The notes under the pieces: generated by a model
The model's input: only the letters and a program-made list of their open reading frames with translations
What the model was told of the DNA's origin: nothing
The model's database searches: none
NCBI RefSeq assembly: GCF_004138105.1
Contig: NZ_RXHQ01000005.1
Location: 1-64,000, forward strand
Direction: 5' to 3'
DNA length: 64,000 bases
Origin: Xylanivirga thermophila
GTDB taxonomy: Bacteria; Bacillota; Clostridia; Caldicoprobacterales; Xylanivirgaceae
Part shown: positions 26,825 to 34,766 of the stretch, in pieces
How the letters are laid out: each line of letters begins with the position of its first letter
Numbering within the stretch: the stretch's first letter is position 1
Program-made: the position numbers and the translations under genes

Positions 26825-26846
26825 GGTGGGTAGTTATCTACCCACC
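26825..26846 (+). other. Intercistronic stem-loop
   Basis: GGTGGGTAG (26825-26833) and CTACCCACC (26838-26846) make a perfect 9-bp GC-rich hairpin between the binding-protein gene and the second permease gene. It is typical of the processing or attenuation hairpins that raise binding-protein mRNA over permease mRNA. Confidence 0.6.
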
Positions 26847-26872
26847 ATGACCAATAGAATAAGGTGGTAAGC

Positions 26873-27790
26873 ATGAAAAAAGGTGTAACTAATAATAAAA
26901 TACAACAGAGAACGCCCTTGGAAAAGTTTTTCCATGTTTTGAATGTCATAATATTACTAGGCATATCACTTACTATAATACTTCCATTTTTAAACATAAT
27001 AGCTCTTTCATTTAATGGTGGGCGTGATGCTGCTTCAGGTGGAGTATATTTTTGGCCTAGGGCATTTACTTGGAACAATTATAAAGAGGTATTTACCGAC
27101 AATAGGATATTAAATGGTTACAAGATAACCATATCCAGAACCATAATAGGGGTTATACTAGGAGTTTTATGCAATTCAATGGCAGCCTTTGCTTTGAAGA
27201 AAAAGGATTTGCCGGGTAGGACTGCTTTTACATTTATAATATTTTTTACTATGTTATTTGGTGGTGGTGTAGTACCTTATTATATGCTTCTTAAAGCCTT
27301 GAATCTAAGAAATTCATATTGGGTATATATAATTCCAAACCTCTATAGTGCCTGGAATATCATAATGATACGTACATTCTTTGAATCTATAAGTATAAGC
27401 TTAGAAGAATCGGCCAAGCTTGACGGCTGCAGTGATTTTAGGGTATTCTTTCAAATAATAATGCCACTTAGTAAACCCGTTATTGCAGTAATTGCACTAT
27501 TTACTGGTGTGGCTCATTGGAATGATTGGTTTACTGGTGCTTTTTATGTGAACAACAAAGATCTTTATCCTGTGCAGACTATATTGCAAGAGATGCTTAC
27601 AAATCAGCAAAAGCTTAAAAATATAATTAGTAACTCCCACTACTCTGCTAATTTGGCAAAGAACCTAGTTACGGGAGATTCTCTCAAAATGGCTACTGTT
27701 ATGGTGTCGACGGTACCCATAATGTGTGTATATCCTTTTATCCAAAAATATTTTACTAAGGGTGTAATGATAGGTGCCGTAAAGGGTTAA
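26873..27790 (+). CDS. ABC sugar transporter permease (LplC/YtcP, MalG type)
   Basis: A 305-residue permease with six helices. The LSFNGGRDAASGGVYFWP segment and the EAA loop ESAKLDGCSDFRVFFQIIMP are typical of LplC/YtcP permeases that pair with LplB. The ATG at 26873 is supported by AAGGTGG at 26861-26867. It appears intact and would complete the transport channel with the protein at 24017. Confidence 0.92.
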   Translation: MKKGVTNNKIQQRTPLEKFFHVLNVIILLGISLTIILPFLNIIALSFNGGRDAASGGVYFWPRAFTWNNYKEVFTDNRILNGYKITISRTIIGVILGVLCNSMAAFALKKKDLPGRTAFTFIIFFTMLFGGGVVPYYMLLKALNLRNSYWVYIIPNLYSAWNIIMIRTFFESISISLEESAKLDGCSDFRVFFQIIMPLSKPVIAVIALFTGVAHWNDWFTGAFYVNNKDLYPVQTILQEMLTNQQKLKNIISNSHYSANLAKNLVTGDSLKMATVMVSTVPIMCVYPFIQKYFTKGVMIGAVKG

Positions 27791-27841
27791 TTTATGCTAC
27801 TATGGAATAGGTATATATATTGTGAGAAAGGGGATATTGCT

Positions 27842-28774
27842 ATGGAGGATAAATTAAAGTGTAGGCCAGATGGAAGTTTTAATATATTACAGTTTACAGA
27901 TATACATTTTGTAGATGGTATAAGTAAGGAAGATATAAAGACCTGCAATGTTATAAAAAATGTAATGCAAAATGAAGATCCAGATCTTATTGTATTGACT
28001 GGCGATACAGTATATGGTGAAAAAAACAAGGAAATGCTTGAAAAAGTAATTAGACTTATGGACTCTTTTGATATTCCATGGACATTTGTATTTGGAAATC
28101 ATGATACTGAATGGGGCAGTTCAAAGGGTGAATTATTTGAAGCAGTTCAGAAAAGTAAAAATTGCCTATTCCAAAAAGGTGAACCCGATATATGGGGTAT
28201 GGGAAATTATTATCTAAATGTACATGGGTCAAATGGCGATAAACCTGTATGGAATCTTTTCTTTTTTGATTCGGGATGTTTAAATGCTGATAATAATGTA
28301 GAAGGATATGACTTTATAAAGAGGGATCAGATCAATTGGTATATAAAAGAATCTGAAGATATTAAATCTCATTATGGTATTTTACCTGCGCTGGCATTTT
28401 TCCACATACCTTTACAGGAGTATCTATATGTATGGTACAAAGGTGATTGTTATGGGGAGAAAAACGAAGAGGTATGCTGTGCAAATCAGAATTCTGGACT
28501 TTTTTCAGCCATGCTAGAGATGGAAAATGTAAAGGGTGTATTTGTAGGACATGACCACATAAATGACTATTATGGCGATATGTTTGGGATAAAGCTTTGC
28601 TATGGAAGGGCCACAGGCTACAATACCTATGGAGATGAGAACTTTAAAAAAGGTGCACGGATGATAAGATTAGTGCAAAATAAGGATTCATTTGATACAT
28701 GGATAAGGTTAGAAGATGGACAGAAGATTATACAGAATAAGAAAACTAACAGTCATAATTTAGAAATTATATAA
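27842..28774 (+). CDS. Metallophosphoesterase (calcineurin-like)
   Basis: A 310-residue protein with the full metallophosphoesterase set: FTDIHFVDG, VLTGDTVYG, FGNHDTEW, FHIPLQEY and GHDHINDYYG. It resembles the cytoplasmic purple acid phosphatase/Dcr2-type group. There is no signal peptide, so it would act inside the cell, probably on an imported phosphorylated compound. The ATG at 27842 is preferred to 27794 because GAAAGGGG lies 10 nt upstream of it. It starts 51 nt after the permease gene and leads into the transporter and PHP genes. Confidence 0.88.
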   Translation: MEDKLKCRPDGSFNILQFTDIHFVDGISKEDIKTCNVIKNVMQNEDPDLIVLTGDTVYGEKNKEMLEKVIRLMDSFDIPWTFVFGNHDTEWGSSKGELFEAVQKSKNCLFQKGEPDIWGMGNYYLNVHGSNGDKPVWNLFFFDSGCLNADNNVEGYDFIKRDQINWYIKESEDIKSHYGILPALAFFHIPLQEYLYVWYKGDCYGEKNEEVCCANQNSGLFSAMLEMENVKGVFVGHDHINDYYGDMFGIKLCYGRATGYNTYGDENFKKGARMIRLVQNKDSFDTWIRLEDGQKIIQNKKTNSHNLEII

Positions 28775-28807
28775 GGCGTATGCTTTTGTGAATAGAGGAA
28801 TATGACT

Positions 28808-30064
28808 ATGGACAAGAGACAAAAAAAGATTTTTATGTTGTGCTGGTGTGCGTATGCCAGCGCATATTTATGCAGGACTAATTTATCTATTGCAATGCCT
28901 AAGATGATTAGTGATTTTGGATGGGATAAGACAAGCGGCGGTCTTGTAGGCAGCGTGTTTTTTTGGGCCTATGCAATAGGCCAACTTATAAATGGATATA
29001 TAGGTGACAAGGTAAAGAGTCGTCCATTTATATTTATAGCCTTGGCTGCTGCTTCTATAATAAATATAATGGTAGGTTTTTTATCTAGTAAGGCACTTCT
29101 TATAACGCTATGGGGTATAAACGGATTCTTGTTATCTATGTTATGGGGGCCTATAGTAAAAATCCTGTCCCGCTGGTTTCCACCAGAGAAGAATAATGAT
29201 GTAGCGGTAGGCATATCTACTTCTATGATTGGTGGATATCTCATATCATGGGGACTTGTAGGACAGATAATGAATCTTACTACCTGGCAATGGGCATTTT
29301 GGATACCGGGTATTATAGTGCTCATATTTTCATTTGTATGGCTGATCGGGATGTCAGATGATACAGAAAAAGCACAGTTATCTGTTTTGAGTAAAGATGA
29401 TTATAAAAGTAATCCAATGAATACACAAGAGAATGTACAATTTAGCGAGACTATGTCTTTAAAAGACATAATATTTGGATCTAAGTTATGGCTTATAGCC
29501 CTTGCCTGTATTGCCCAAGGGGTTATAAAGGATGGCATAACCCTATGGGGACCTACTTTTTTGGGAGAGATAAAGACCTTAAATCCTCAGATGGTGGCTG
29601 CTTTTTCTTTATTTATACCTATTATGAGCCTATTTGGTATATTCTTTGCAGGATGGCTAAATAAAAAAATGCAGTTTCAAGAAAAAAAGGCCATAATATT
29701 GCTACTTGCAGGGACGGCTATAAGCTGTTTTGCTCTTTATTTTTCTTTAAAAATGAACATATATATATCTACGTTATTTTTAAGCATAGCGTCGGCTCTG
29801 GCATATGGGGCGAACACACTTCTTTTGACAATAATACCACTCAATTTTGCAAAATATAATAAGGCTTCAGCTGTGGCAGGTTTTTTGGATTTTTGTTCTT
29901 ATATGGGGGCTGCCTTGGCGGGGGTGCTTACAGGTTATATAGCTGACAATCTTGGATGGGGTATGGTTGTAGTTATGTGGGTGATACTAGCGCTAGTTGG
30001 TGCTGTTGGTTTATTCATAACAGGGTCTAGAAACAATGCTGAGAAACATCAGAAAGTGGTATAA
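28808..30064 (+). CDS. MFS transporter, organophosphate:phosphate antiporter-like
   Basis: A 418-residue transporter with 12 predicted helices and a central cytoplasmic loop near residue 200. The N-terminus (YASAYLCRTNLSIAMP) and the later WGPIVKILSRWFPPEK recall the glycerol-3-phosphate/hexose-phosphate antiporter group. That would fit with the phosphoesterase upstream and the PHP hydrolases downstream. The substrate is an inference. The ATG at 28808 has 9-nt spacing from AGAGGA, while the ATG at 28802 is too close. Confidence 0.85.
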   Translation: MDKRQKKIFMLCWCAYASAYLCRTNLSIAMPKMISDFGWDKTSGGLVGSVFFWAYAIGQLINGYIGDKVKSRPFIFIALAAASIINIMVGFLSSKALLITLWGINGFLLSMLWGPIVKILSRWFPPEKNNDVAVGISTSMIGGYLISWGLVGQIMNLTTWQWAFWIPGIIVLIFSFVWLIGMSDDTEKAQLSVLSKDDYKSNPMNTQENVQFSETMSLKDIIFGSKLWLIALACIAQGVIKDGITLWGPTFLGEIKTLNPQMVAAFSLFIPIMSLFGIFFAGWLNKKMQFQEKKAIILLLAGTAISCFALYFSLKMNIYISTLFLSIASALAYGANTLLLTIIPLNFAKYNKASAVAGFLDFCSYMGAALAGVLTGYIADNLGWGMVVVMWVILALVGAVGLFITGSRNNAEKHQKVV

Positions 30065-30081
30065 AAAGGAGGAATATCTAT

Positions 30082-31380
30082 ATGGCAAAATCGGATAATG
30101 GGTTTAAAGTTTATCCTAAGATAGTACCTGCTGACAAAGAAACGGTCATACATATAGTTCCATTATATGATCATTCTAGGTTTTATGATGATGTAGAGTA
30201 TAGGGCAGTTTGCTATCCAGTTGATTATTCTACAAAGGTATATGATAAATCTCAAAGACCCTTTGTGCAGCATATAAAGTCTAAAGATGGTTCATTCTGT
30301 ATAAGGCAGTATTTTGAAGGCGAGCAGGAACATATTATATACATATATGCAGGAGAAGAGATTATACACACGTTTAATGTCTATTCCTTATATGAAGATC
30401 TCTATAAACTCAGACCCTACAAAGGAGATATTCATATGCACAGCTATCGTTCCGATGGACGGGAATGTCCTGCTTACGTAGCTGCCAGTTGTAGAAAAGT
30501 AGGGCTAGATTTTATGGCTGTTACCGATCATGAAAAATATTATCCTTCTATAGAAGCCCAGGAGGCCTTTGAAGGGTTGGATATAGATCTTAAAATTTTT
30601 AGGGGAGAGGAAATTCATCCACCGAACAACTGGGTACATATGGTAAACTTTGGCGGCAAGTTTAGTATAAATGAGATGTTCACTACACATAAGGAGCAGT
30701 ACCAAAAAGAAGTGGCAGAGATAGAGAAGGATATAGAATCATATGTGTCTCAGGCATTTGAACGACATTTCCTGGCTTCTTGTATGTGGTGTTTTGATAG
30801 GATAAGGGAGGCGGGAGGACTGGGGGTTTTTTGTCATCCCTATTGGAGAAATAGAACTGGCTATGATACATCTACCCTTCTTACAAAATATATGCTAGAT
30901 AAGCAGCCGTTTGATACATTAGAGGTTATAAGTGGGTTTACCTATGAGGAATTGGAATCCAACAGTTTGCAGGTAGAGTTTTATCATGAGCAACAGGCTA
31001 AAGGCAAACGTATACCCATAGTAGGGGTTACCGATGCTCATGGTTGTGATACTGGAGAACTGTTTGGATGGTATTATACGATTGTATTTTCTTCTGATGA
31101 TACTTTGGAAGGTCTTATATCAAGTATAAAGGGGCTTCGAAGTGTAGCTGTAGAAGCGGTACCCGGTGAACATGAGCATGTATATGGTTCATTTAGGCTA
31201 GTAAAATACGCCCACTTTTTGATACGAGAGGTATTTCCTCTTCATGATGAATTGTGCTACGATGAGGGTAACATGATGCTTAGATATATTACAGGGGATC
31301 AAGGTGCAAAAGATTTATTATCTTGGGTAAAAGGGCAAACAGATACATTTTATAATTATATATTTTATGAGGATATATAG
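30082..31380 (+). CDS. PHP-domain metallohydrolase (CehA/McbA-like)
   Basis: A 432-residue protein. The first 110 residues look like a beta-rich accessory domain. A PHP fold follows with YKGDIHMHSYRSDG, FMAVTDHE, a Glu in RGEEIHPP, His in GVFCHPYW and VGVTDAHGC, so all the metal-binding positions appear present. Such proteins hydrolyse phosphoesters or other esters and amides. The substrate is unknown. It is 17 nt from the transporter gene, with AAAGGAGG before its ATG, and is clearly in the same operon. Confidence 0.86.
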   Translation: MAKSDNGFKVYPKIVPADKETVIHIVPLYDHSRFYDDVEYRAVCYPVDYSTKVYDKSQRPFVQHIKSKDGSFCIRQYFEGEQEHIIYIYAGEEIIHTFNVYSLYEDLYKLRPYKGDIHMHSYRSDGRECPAYVAASCRKVGLDFMAVTDHEKYYPSIEAQEAFEGLDIDLKIFRGEEIHPPNNWVHMVNFGGKFSINEMFTTHKEQYQKEVAEIEKDIESYVSQAFERHFLASCMWCFDRIREAGGLGVFCHPYWRNRTGYDTSTLLTKYMLDKQPFDTLEVISGFTYEELESNSLQVEFYHEQQAKGKRIPIVGVTDAHGCDTGELFGWYYTIVFSSDDTLEGLISSIKGLRSVAVEAVPGEHEHVYGSFRLVKYAHFLIREVFPLHDELCYDEGNMMLRYITGDQGAKDLLSWVKGQTDTFYNYIFYEDI

Positions 31381-31407
31381 GAGTATTGAATTTCGCTGTT
31401 AAGGGAA

Positions 31408-31884
31408 GTGATTAAAATAGGGGGTATAATAAGAGCCCAGGGTATACTATACCCTTGTTGTTCTAAGACTCATGTAATATATAGATTTAATATAGATCAT
31501 CCGTTAGAGCAGCTAAATATAGCTTTTAGCTATTATCCCAAGGTATGTGAAGATAAGGAAAAAGCAAAAGATATGATAATAGATGCTTTATATAAATTTA
31601 CAGAAGAAGGGGATAGGCGGGAGATAGTAGAGAAATGGGAAGAATATATGCCCATCAAAAACCTATTAACCATATCTATAGATGATCCAAAAGGATTTAG
31701 GGGGTGTGCTCACCGTCATTTATCAGAGCAGCATCTATTTTTATCAGAACATTCTGCATCTCCTGGTTTTACACTAGGGCCTATTTTCAAAGGTGAGTGG
31801 CAGATCACAATAAGTGTTCATGCGGTGGTAACTGATGAGTGCTATTATACCCTTTATGTATGGGAGGGAGAAGATTATGAATGA
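31408..31884 (+). CDS. Beta-rich protein of unknown function, partner of PHP hydrolase
   Basis: A 158-residue protein, GTG start, no signal peptide. It has no motif I can name. The pattern of alternating strands (THVIYRFNI, LNIAFSYYP, WQITISVHAVV, YYTLYVWEG) suggests a beta-sandwich like the N-terminal domain of CehA/McbA-type PHP proteins. Its stop overlaps the next PHP gene by 8 nt, so the two may be the halves of a split enzyme. The ribosome site AAGGGA is very close to the GTG, so the true start may lie slightly downstream. Confidence 0.6.
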   Translation: MIKIGGIIRAQGILYPCCSKTHVIYRFNIDHPLEQLNIAFSYYPKVCEDKEKAKDMIIDALYKFTEEGDRREIVEKWEEYMPIKNLLTISIDDPKGFRGCAHRHLSEQHLFLSEHSASPGFTLGPIFKGEWQITISVHAVVTDECYYTLYVWEGEDYE

Positions 31885-32881
31885 TAAATGGATAGCATGT
31901 GAGCTACATACCCATACCATACATAGTGATGGCCAGCTTACTTTGACGGAGTTGGCTAAAAAGGCGAAGGTATTCGGGCTTCGTTGCATAGCATTGACCG
32001 ATCACAACACCATATCTGGCCATAGTGAGATACAAAAGGCTCAGGAAATTTCAGGTATAGATATAGTACATGGTCTTGAGTGGACTACCTTTTATGGTCA
32101 TATGGTAGCTATGGGAATTACTGAATATGTAGACTGGAGGGATAAGGGGCCAGGAGATATACATAAGGGTATAGAGGAAGTGCATGGAAAAGGTGGTTTG
32201 GTGGGAATAGCGCATCCATACAGGTTTGGAAGTCCTATGTGTACAGGATGTCATTGGCAGTTTGATATACAAGATTGGGAAGATGTGGATTATATTGAAG
32301 TATGGTCTGAATATTTTCCACCTATAGATCCGGTAAATAAGCGGGCATTTAAATTATGGACTGATCTTTTGAATGCAGGATATAAAATTACAGCAGTAAG
32401 CGGTAGGGATTGGCATGGGGATGATGGAGGAAAAGTAGCTGTAACCTATTTATATAATTCATATAGCTCACATGATTTCTTTGATAACAGAGTAGTAGAT
32501 GCTCTATCTCATCATAGGGCGAGTGTAACCATGGGTCCATTTCTAGACATTAAAGCCGGTATGGCTGGATCTTCTTTTATGATTGGTGACACTATATCCA
32601 TATATAATGATACATTATCCATATATATAGATATGGACTTTAGTGTCCGTCAAGGTAAATGGGCACTGGATAAGCGCCCGATTACTATAACTTTAAATAG
32701 TAATATGGGAGTATTATATAGCTATAGTTTTGATAAAACCGAGCAATGTATGAAGATTGAAGCCCATATTGCCACCAAGGGTGTAAAGTGGGTAAGGGGA
32801 GAGTTGTATGGTAGCATGTATGATATGCATACCATGTTAGCTTTTACTAATCCACTGTTTTTTGACCTTAAGAGTAATTAG
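31877..32881 (+). CDS. PHP-domain metallohydrolase, second copy
   Basis: A 334-residue protein beginning almost at once with the PHP motif ELHTHTIHSDG, then IALTDHNTISG, a Glu in GLEWTTFYGH, VGIAHPYRFG and AVSGRDWHGDD. It lacks the N-terminal beta domain of the 30082 paralogue, but the overlapping upstream gene may supply it. The ATG at 31877 follows a GGAGGG site. The upstream in-frame ATG at 31835 lies within the partner gene. A terminator follows, ending the operon. Confidence 0.86.
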   Translation: MNDKWIACELHTHTIHSDGQLTLTELAKKAKVFGLRCIALTDHNTISGHSEIQKAQEISGIDIVHGLEWTTFYGHMVAMGITEYVDWRDKGPGDIHKGIEEVHGKGGLVGIAHPYRFGSPMCTGCHWQFDIQDWEDVDYIEVWSEYFPPIDPVNKRAFKLWTDLLNAGYKITAVSGRDWHGDDGGKVAVTYLYNSYSSHDFFDNRVVDALSHHRASVTMGPFLDIKAGMAGSSFMIGDTISIYNDTLSIYIDMDFSVRQGKWALDKRPITITLNSNMGVLYSYSFDKTEQCMKIEAHIATKGVKWVRGELYGSMYDMHTMLAFTNPLFFDLKSN

Positions 32882-32915
32882 CAAAGTGGGAGTTTAGCAT
32901 ATCTGAGCCAAATAT

Positions 32916-32959
32916 GGATAAAAAACTAGACTGCAATTTTGCAGCCTAGTTTTTTATCC
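32916..32959. terminator. Bidirectional terminator
   Basis: A near-perfect stem of about 20 bp (32916-32935 with 32940-32959) with A6 and T6 tracts serves the PHP operon and the convergent L,D-transpeptidase gene. Confidence 0.9.
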
Positions 32960-32960
32960 T

Positions 32961-34562
32961 TTATTCTGTTTTATCTTCAACATTATTTTCTTCAGGTGGA
33001 GTTTGTTCCTGGGGTTTAACGGTTATAGTTATGCTATTACTACTCTTTACTCCATTATATATTACAGATAGTTGTACTTGACCTTCTTTTTTAGCCTCTA
33101 TCTCTGTATTACTTACCCCTATTATTTCAACATTGTCAGATTCAAGGCTAAATCCAGATTCAACGCTTTCTTCAGTATTGTTATCATATACTGCCGTTAT
33201 CTTTATACTAGGTGTATATTTTTTCCCTATTATCATCTCTATGGATTTTGGGGATGATATTTTTATTTCCTTTAACTTCGGTGGTTGGGGTTTGGCTTTT
33301 ATATTTACGGTAGCCTTGGCGGTTAGACCATTAAATGTTGCAGATATTTCGGTGGTCCCTGCATTAAGTCCCTTAATTGTGCCATTAGCTTTATCTATTG
33401 AGACGATATCGGGATTACTATTCCAGCTTGCCTTATTAGCTACGTTTTGTTGCGCACCATCATTATATATAAGCTGAAGTTTGGCAGATTGTCCTTCTTC
33501 AATGGATATATTCGCCAATGTCAAAGTAGGTGCAGGTTTGGCAGGTTTTATGCTGACAGGAGCGCTGGCTGCTACTTCCCCAAATGTGGCTATTACTTTT
33601 GTGCTCCCGCCTGCCAGCCCTTTTATATTGCCATTGTTTATTTTGGCTATTTTATCGTTTTCTACTGACCATTTCACAGTAGATGGTGCGCTTCTCGTAG
33701 TACCATCATCATATATTGCTTTTACTGATAGTGGTGCCTCTTGCCCTGCTTCTAATTCTATTGGTCCTTGAAATACCAACTTAGTAACCTTATTGCCAGG
33801 TACTTGTGCCTTTAATCTCTGTGTAAGTTCAGTATTCTTTTTACCCTTTATAACCTCTACTTCAGTACCTTTTTGGCAGTGCTCATATACAAATTTTGCG
33901 TCGGGTACGGTAAGGCGTATACAGCCATGAGATACTGGTCTTCCTAAGTTTCTTACTGAGGTATGGGATAGGGTGGATTCATCTGTAGTTTTAAATAGTA
34001 CTGAGTGAAAAAGGATACCGCCTTTTATTCGAACCCAGTATTGGGCATATACATCAAATTTTTGAAAGTATCCCCAACGGCCTTTTTGTCCAGGTATTAC
34101 AAATGTACCAAGGGGGGTCGGAGTACCAGGTGCACCAGTAGAAGCTATCATCTGCCTAAGTACCTTATCGTATTTTCCCGATTTGCTTCTTCCAAATACT
34201 GTTACTACTTGGTTTGTAACATCGATTTGGATTTTATAGGGCAGGGGTTTTTTCTCCGCTGCTTTTGCCTTTTTTTCCTCTTCTTTTTTCTCCTGTTCAG
34301 TTATTTTATTGTTATCTTCTAGTATTTCCACGTCTTTTGATGGCCCTTCTTCGGGTTTGTTTTTATCGATTAGTTCACAAGATATGTTATCCTCTAGTTC
34401 ATCTTCATCTGTTTTTGCTTGTTCATCTAAGTCTATTATATCGGTGCTGTTGGTACCATCGTTCTCAGCTTGTTGATTTTTTCCCGCTTTTGAGCAGCCT
34501 GATACCGATAATACAAATATACAAGCAAGCATAATTATAAATATTCTTTTACCAGCCTTCAT
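32961..34562 (-). CDS. L,D-transpeptidase (YkuD) lipoprotein with Ig-like repeats
   Basis: A 533-residue lipoprotein with lipobox VSGC (Cys about 23). An acidic, Lys/Glu-rich linker (about 30-105) reaches from the membrane. The YkuD domain (about 110-240) has the catalytic SHGCIRLTVPDA and an upstream HSV. Three or four bacterial Ig-like (Big_2-type) repeats follow, each with a pattern such as WSVENDKIAKI or ATFNGLTAKATV. It would cross-link peptidoglycan or attach proteins to it. The C-terminal repeats may bind wall or surface polymers. It is monocistronic and convergent with the PHP operon. Confidence 0.92.
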   Translation of the reverse strand: MKAGKRIFIIMLACIFVLSVSGCSKAGKNQQAENDGTNSTDIIDLDEQAKTDEDELEDNISCELIDKNKPEEGPSKDVEILEDNNKITEQEKKEEEKKAKAAEKKPLPYKIQIDVTNQVVTVFGRSKSGKYDKVLRQMIASTGAPGTPTPLGTFVIPGQKGRWGYFQKFDVYAQYWVRIKGGILFHSVLFKTTDESTLSHTSVRNLGRPVSHGCIRLTVPDAKFVYEHCQKGTEVEVIKGKKNTELTQRLKAQVPGNKVTKLVFQGPIELEAGQEAPLSVKAIYDDGTTRSAPSTVKWSVENDKIAKINNGNIKGLAGGSTKVIATFGEVAASAPVSIKPAKPAPTLTLANISIEEGQSAKLQLIYNDGAQQNVANKASWNSNPDIVSIDKANGTIKGLNAGTTEISATFNGLTAKATVNIKAKPQPPKLKEIKISSPKSIEMIIGKKYTPSIKITAVYDNNTEESVESGFSLESDNVEIIGVSNTEIEAKKEGQVQLSVIYNGVKSSNSITITVKPQEQTPPEENNVEDKTE

Positions 34563-34766
34563 ACCAATTAGCCTCCTATTTTAAATGAATATGTAGTGCT
34601 AAATCAATGATAGCTTTAAAAAAAGGCAGTGTCAATTAAAATACCCACAAATTAATATTTGTAACATTAATTTAATGTATGCAGAAAAAGTGTAAAGATT
34701 ACCTTATAGAAATGCAGTAGTAAAACCTATATAATAGAGTAAAGTAGAAGAAAGAGAGGCAAATAC

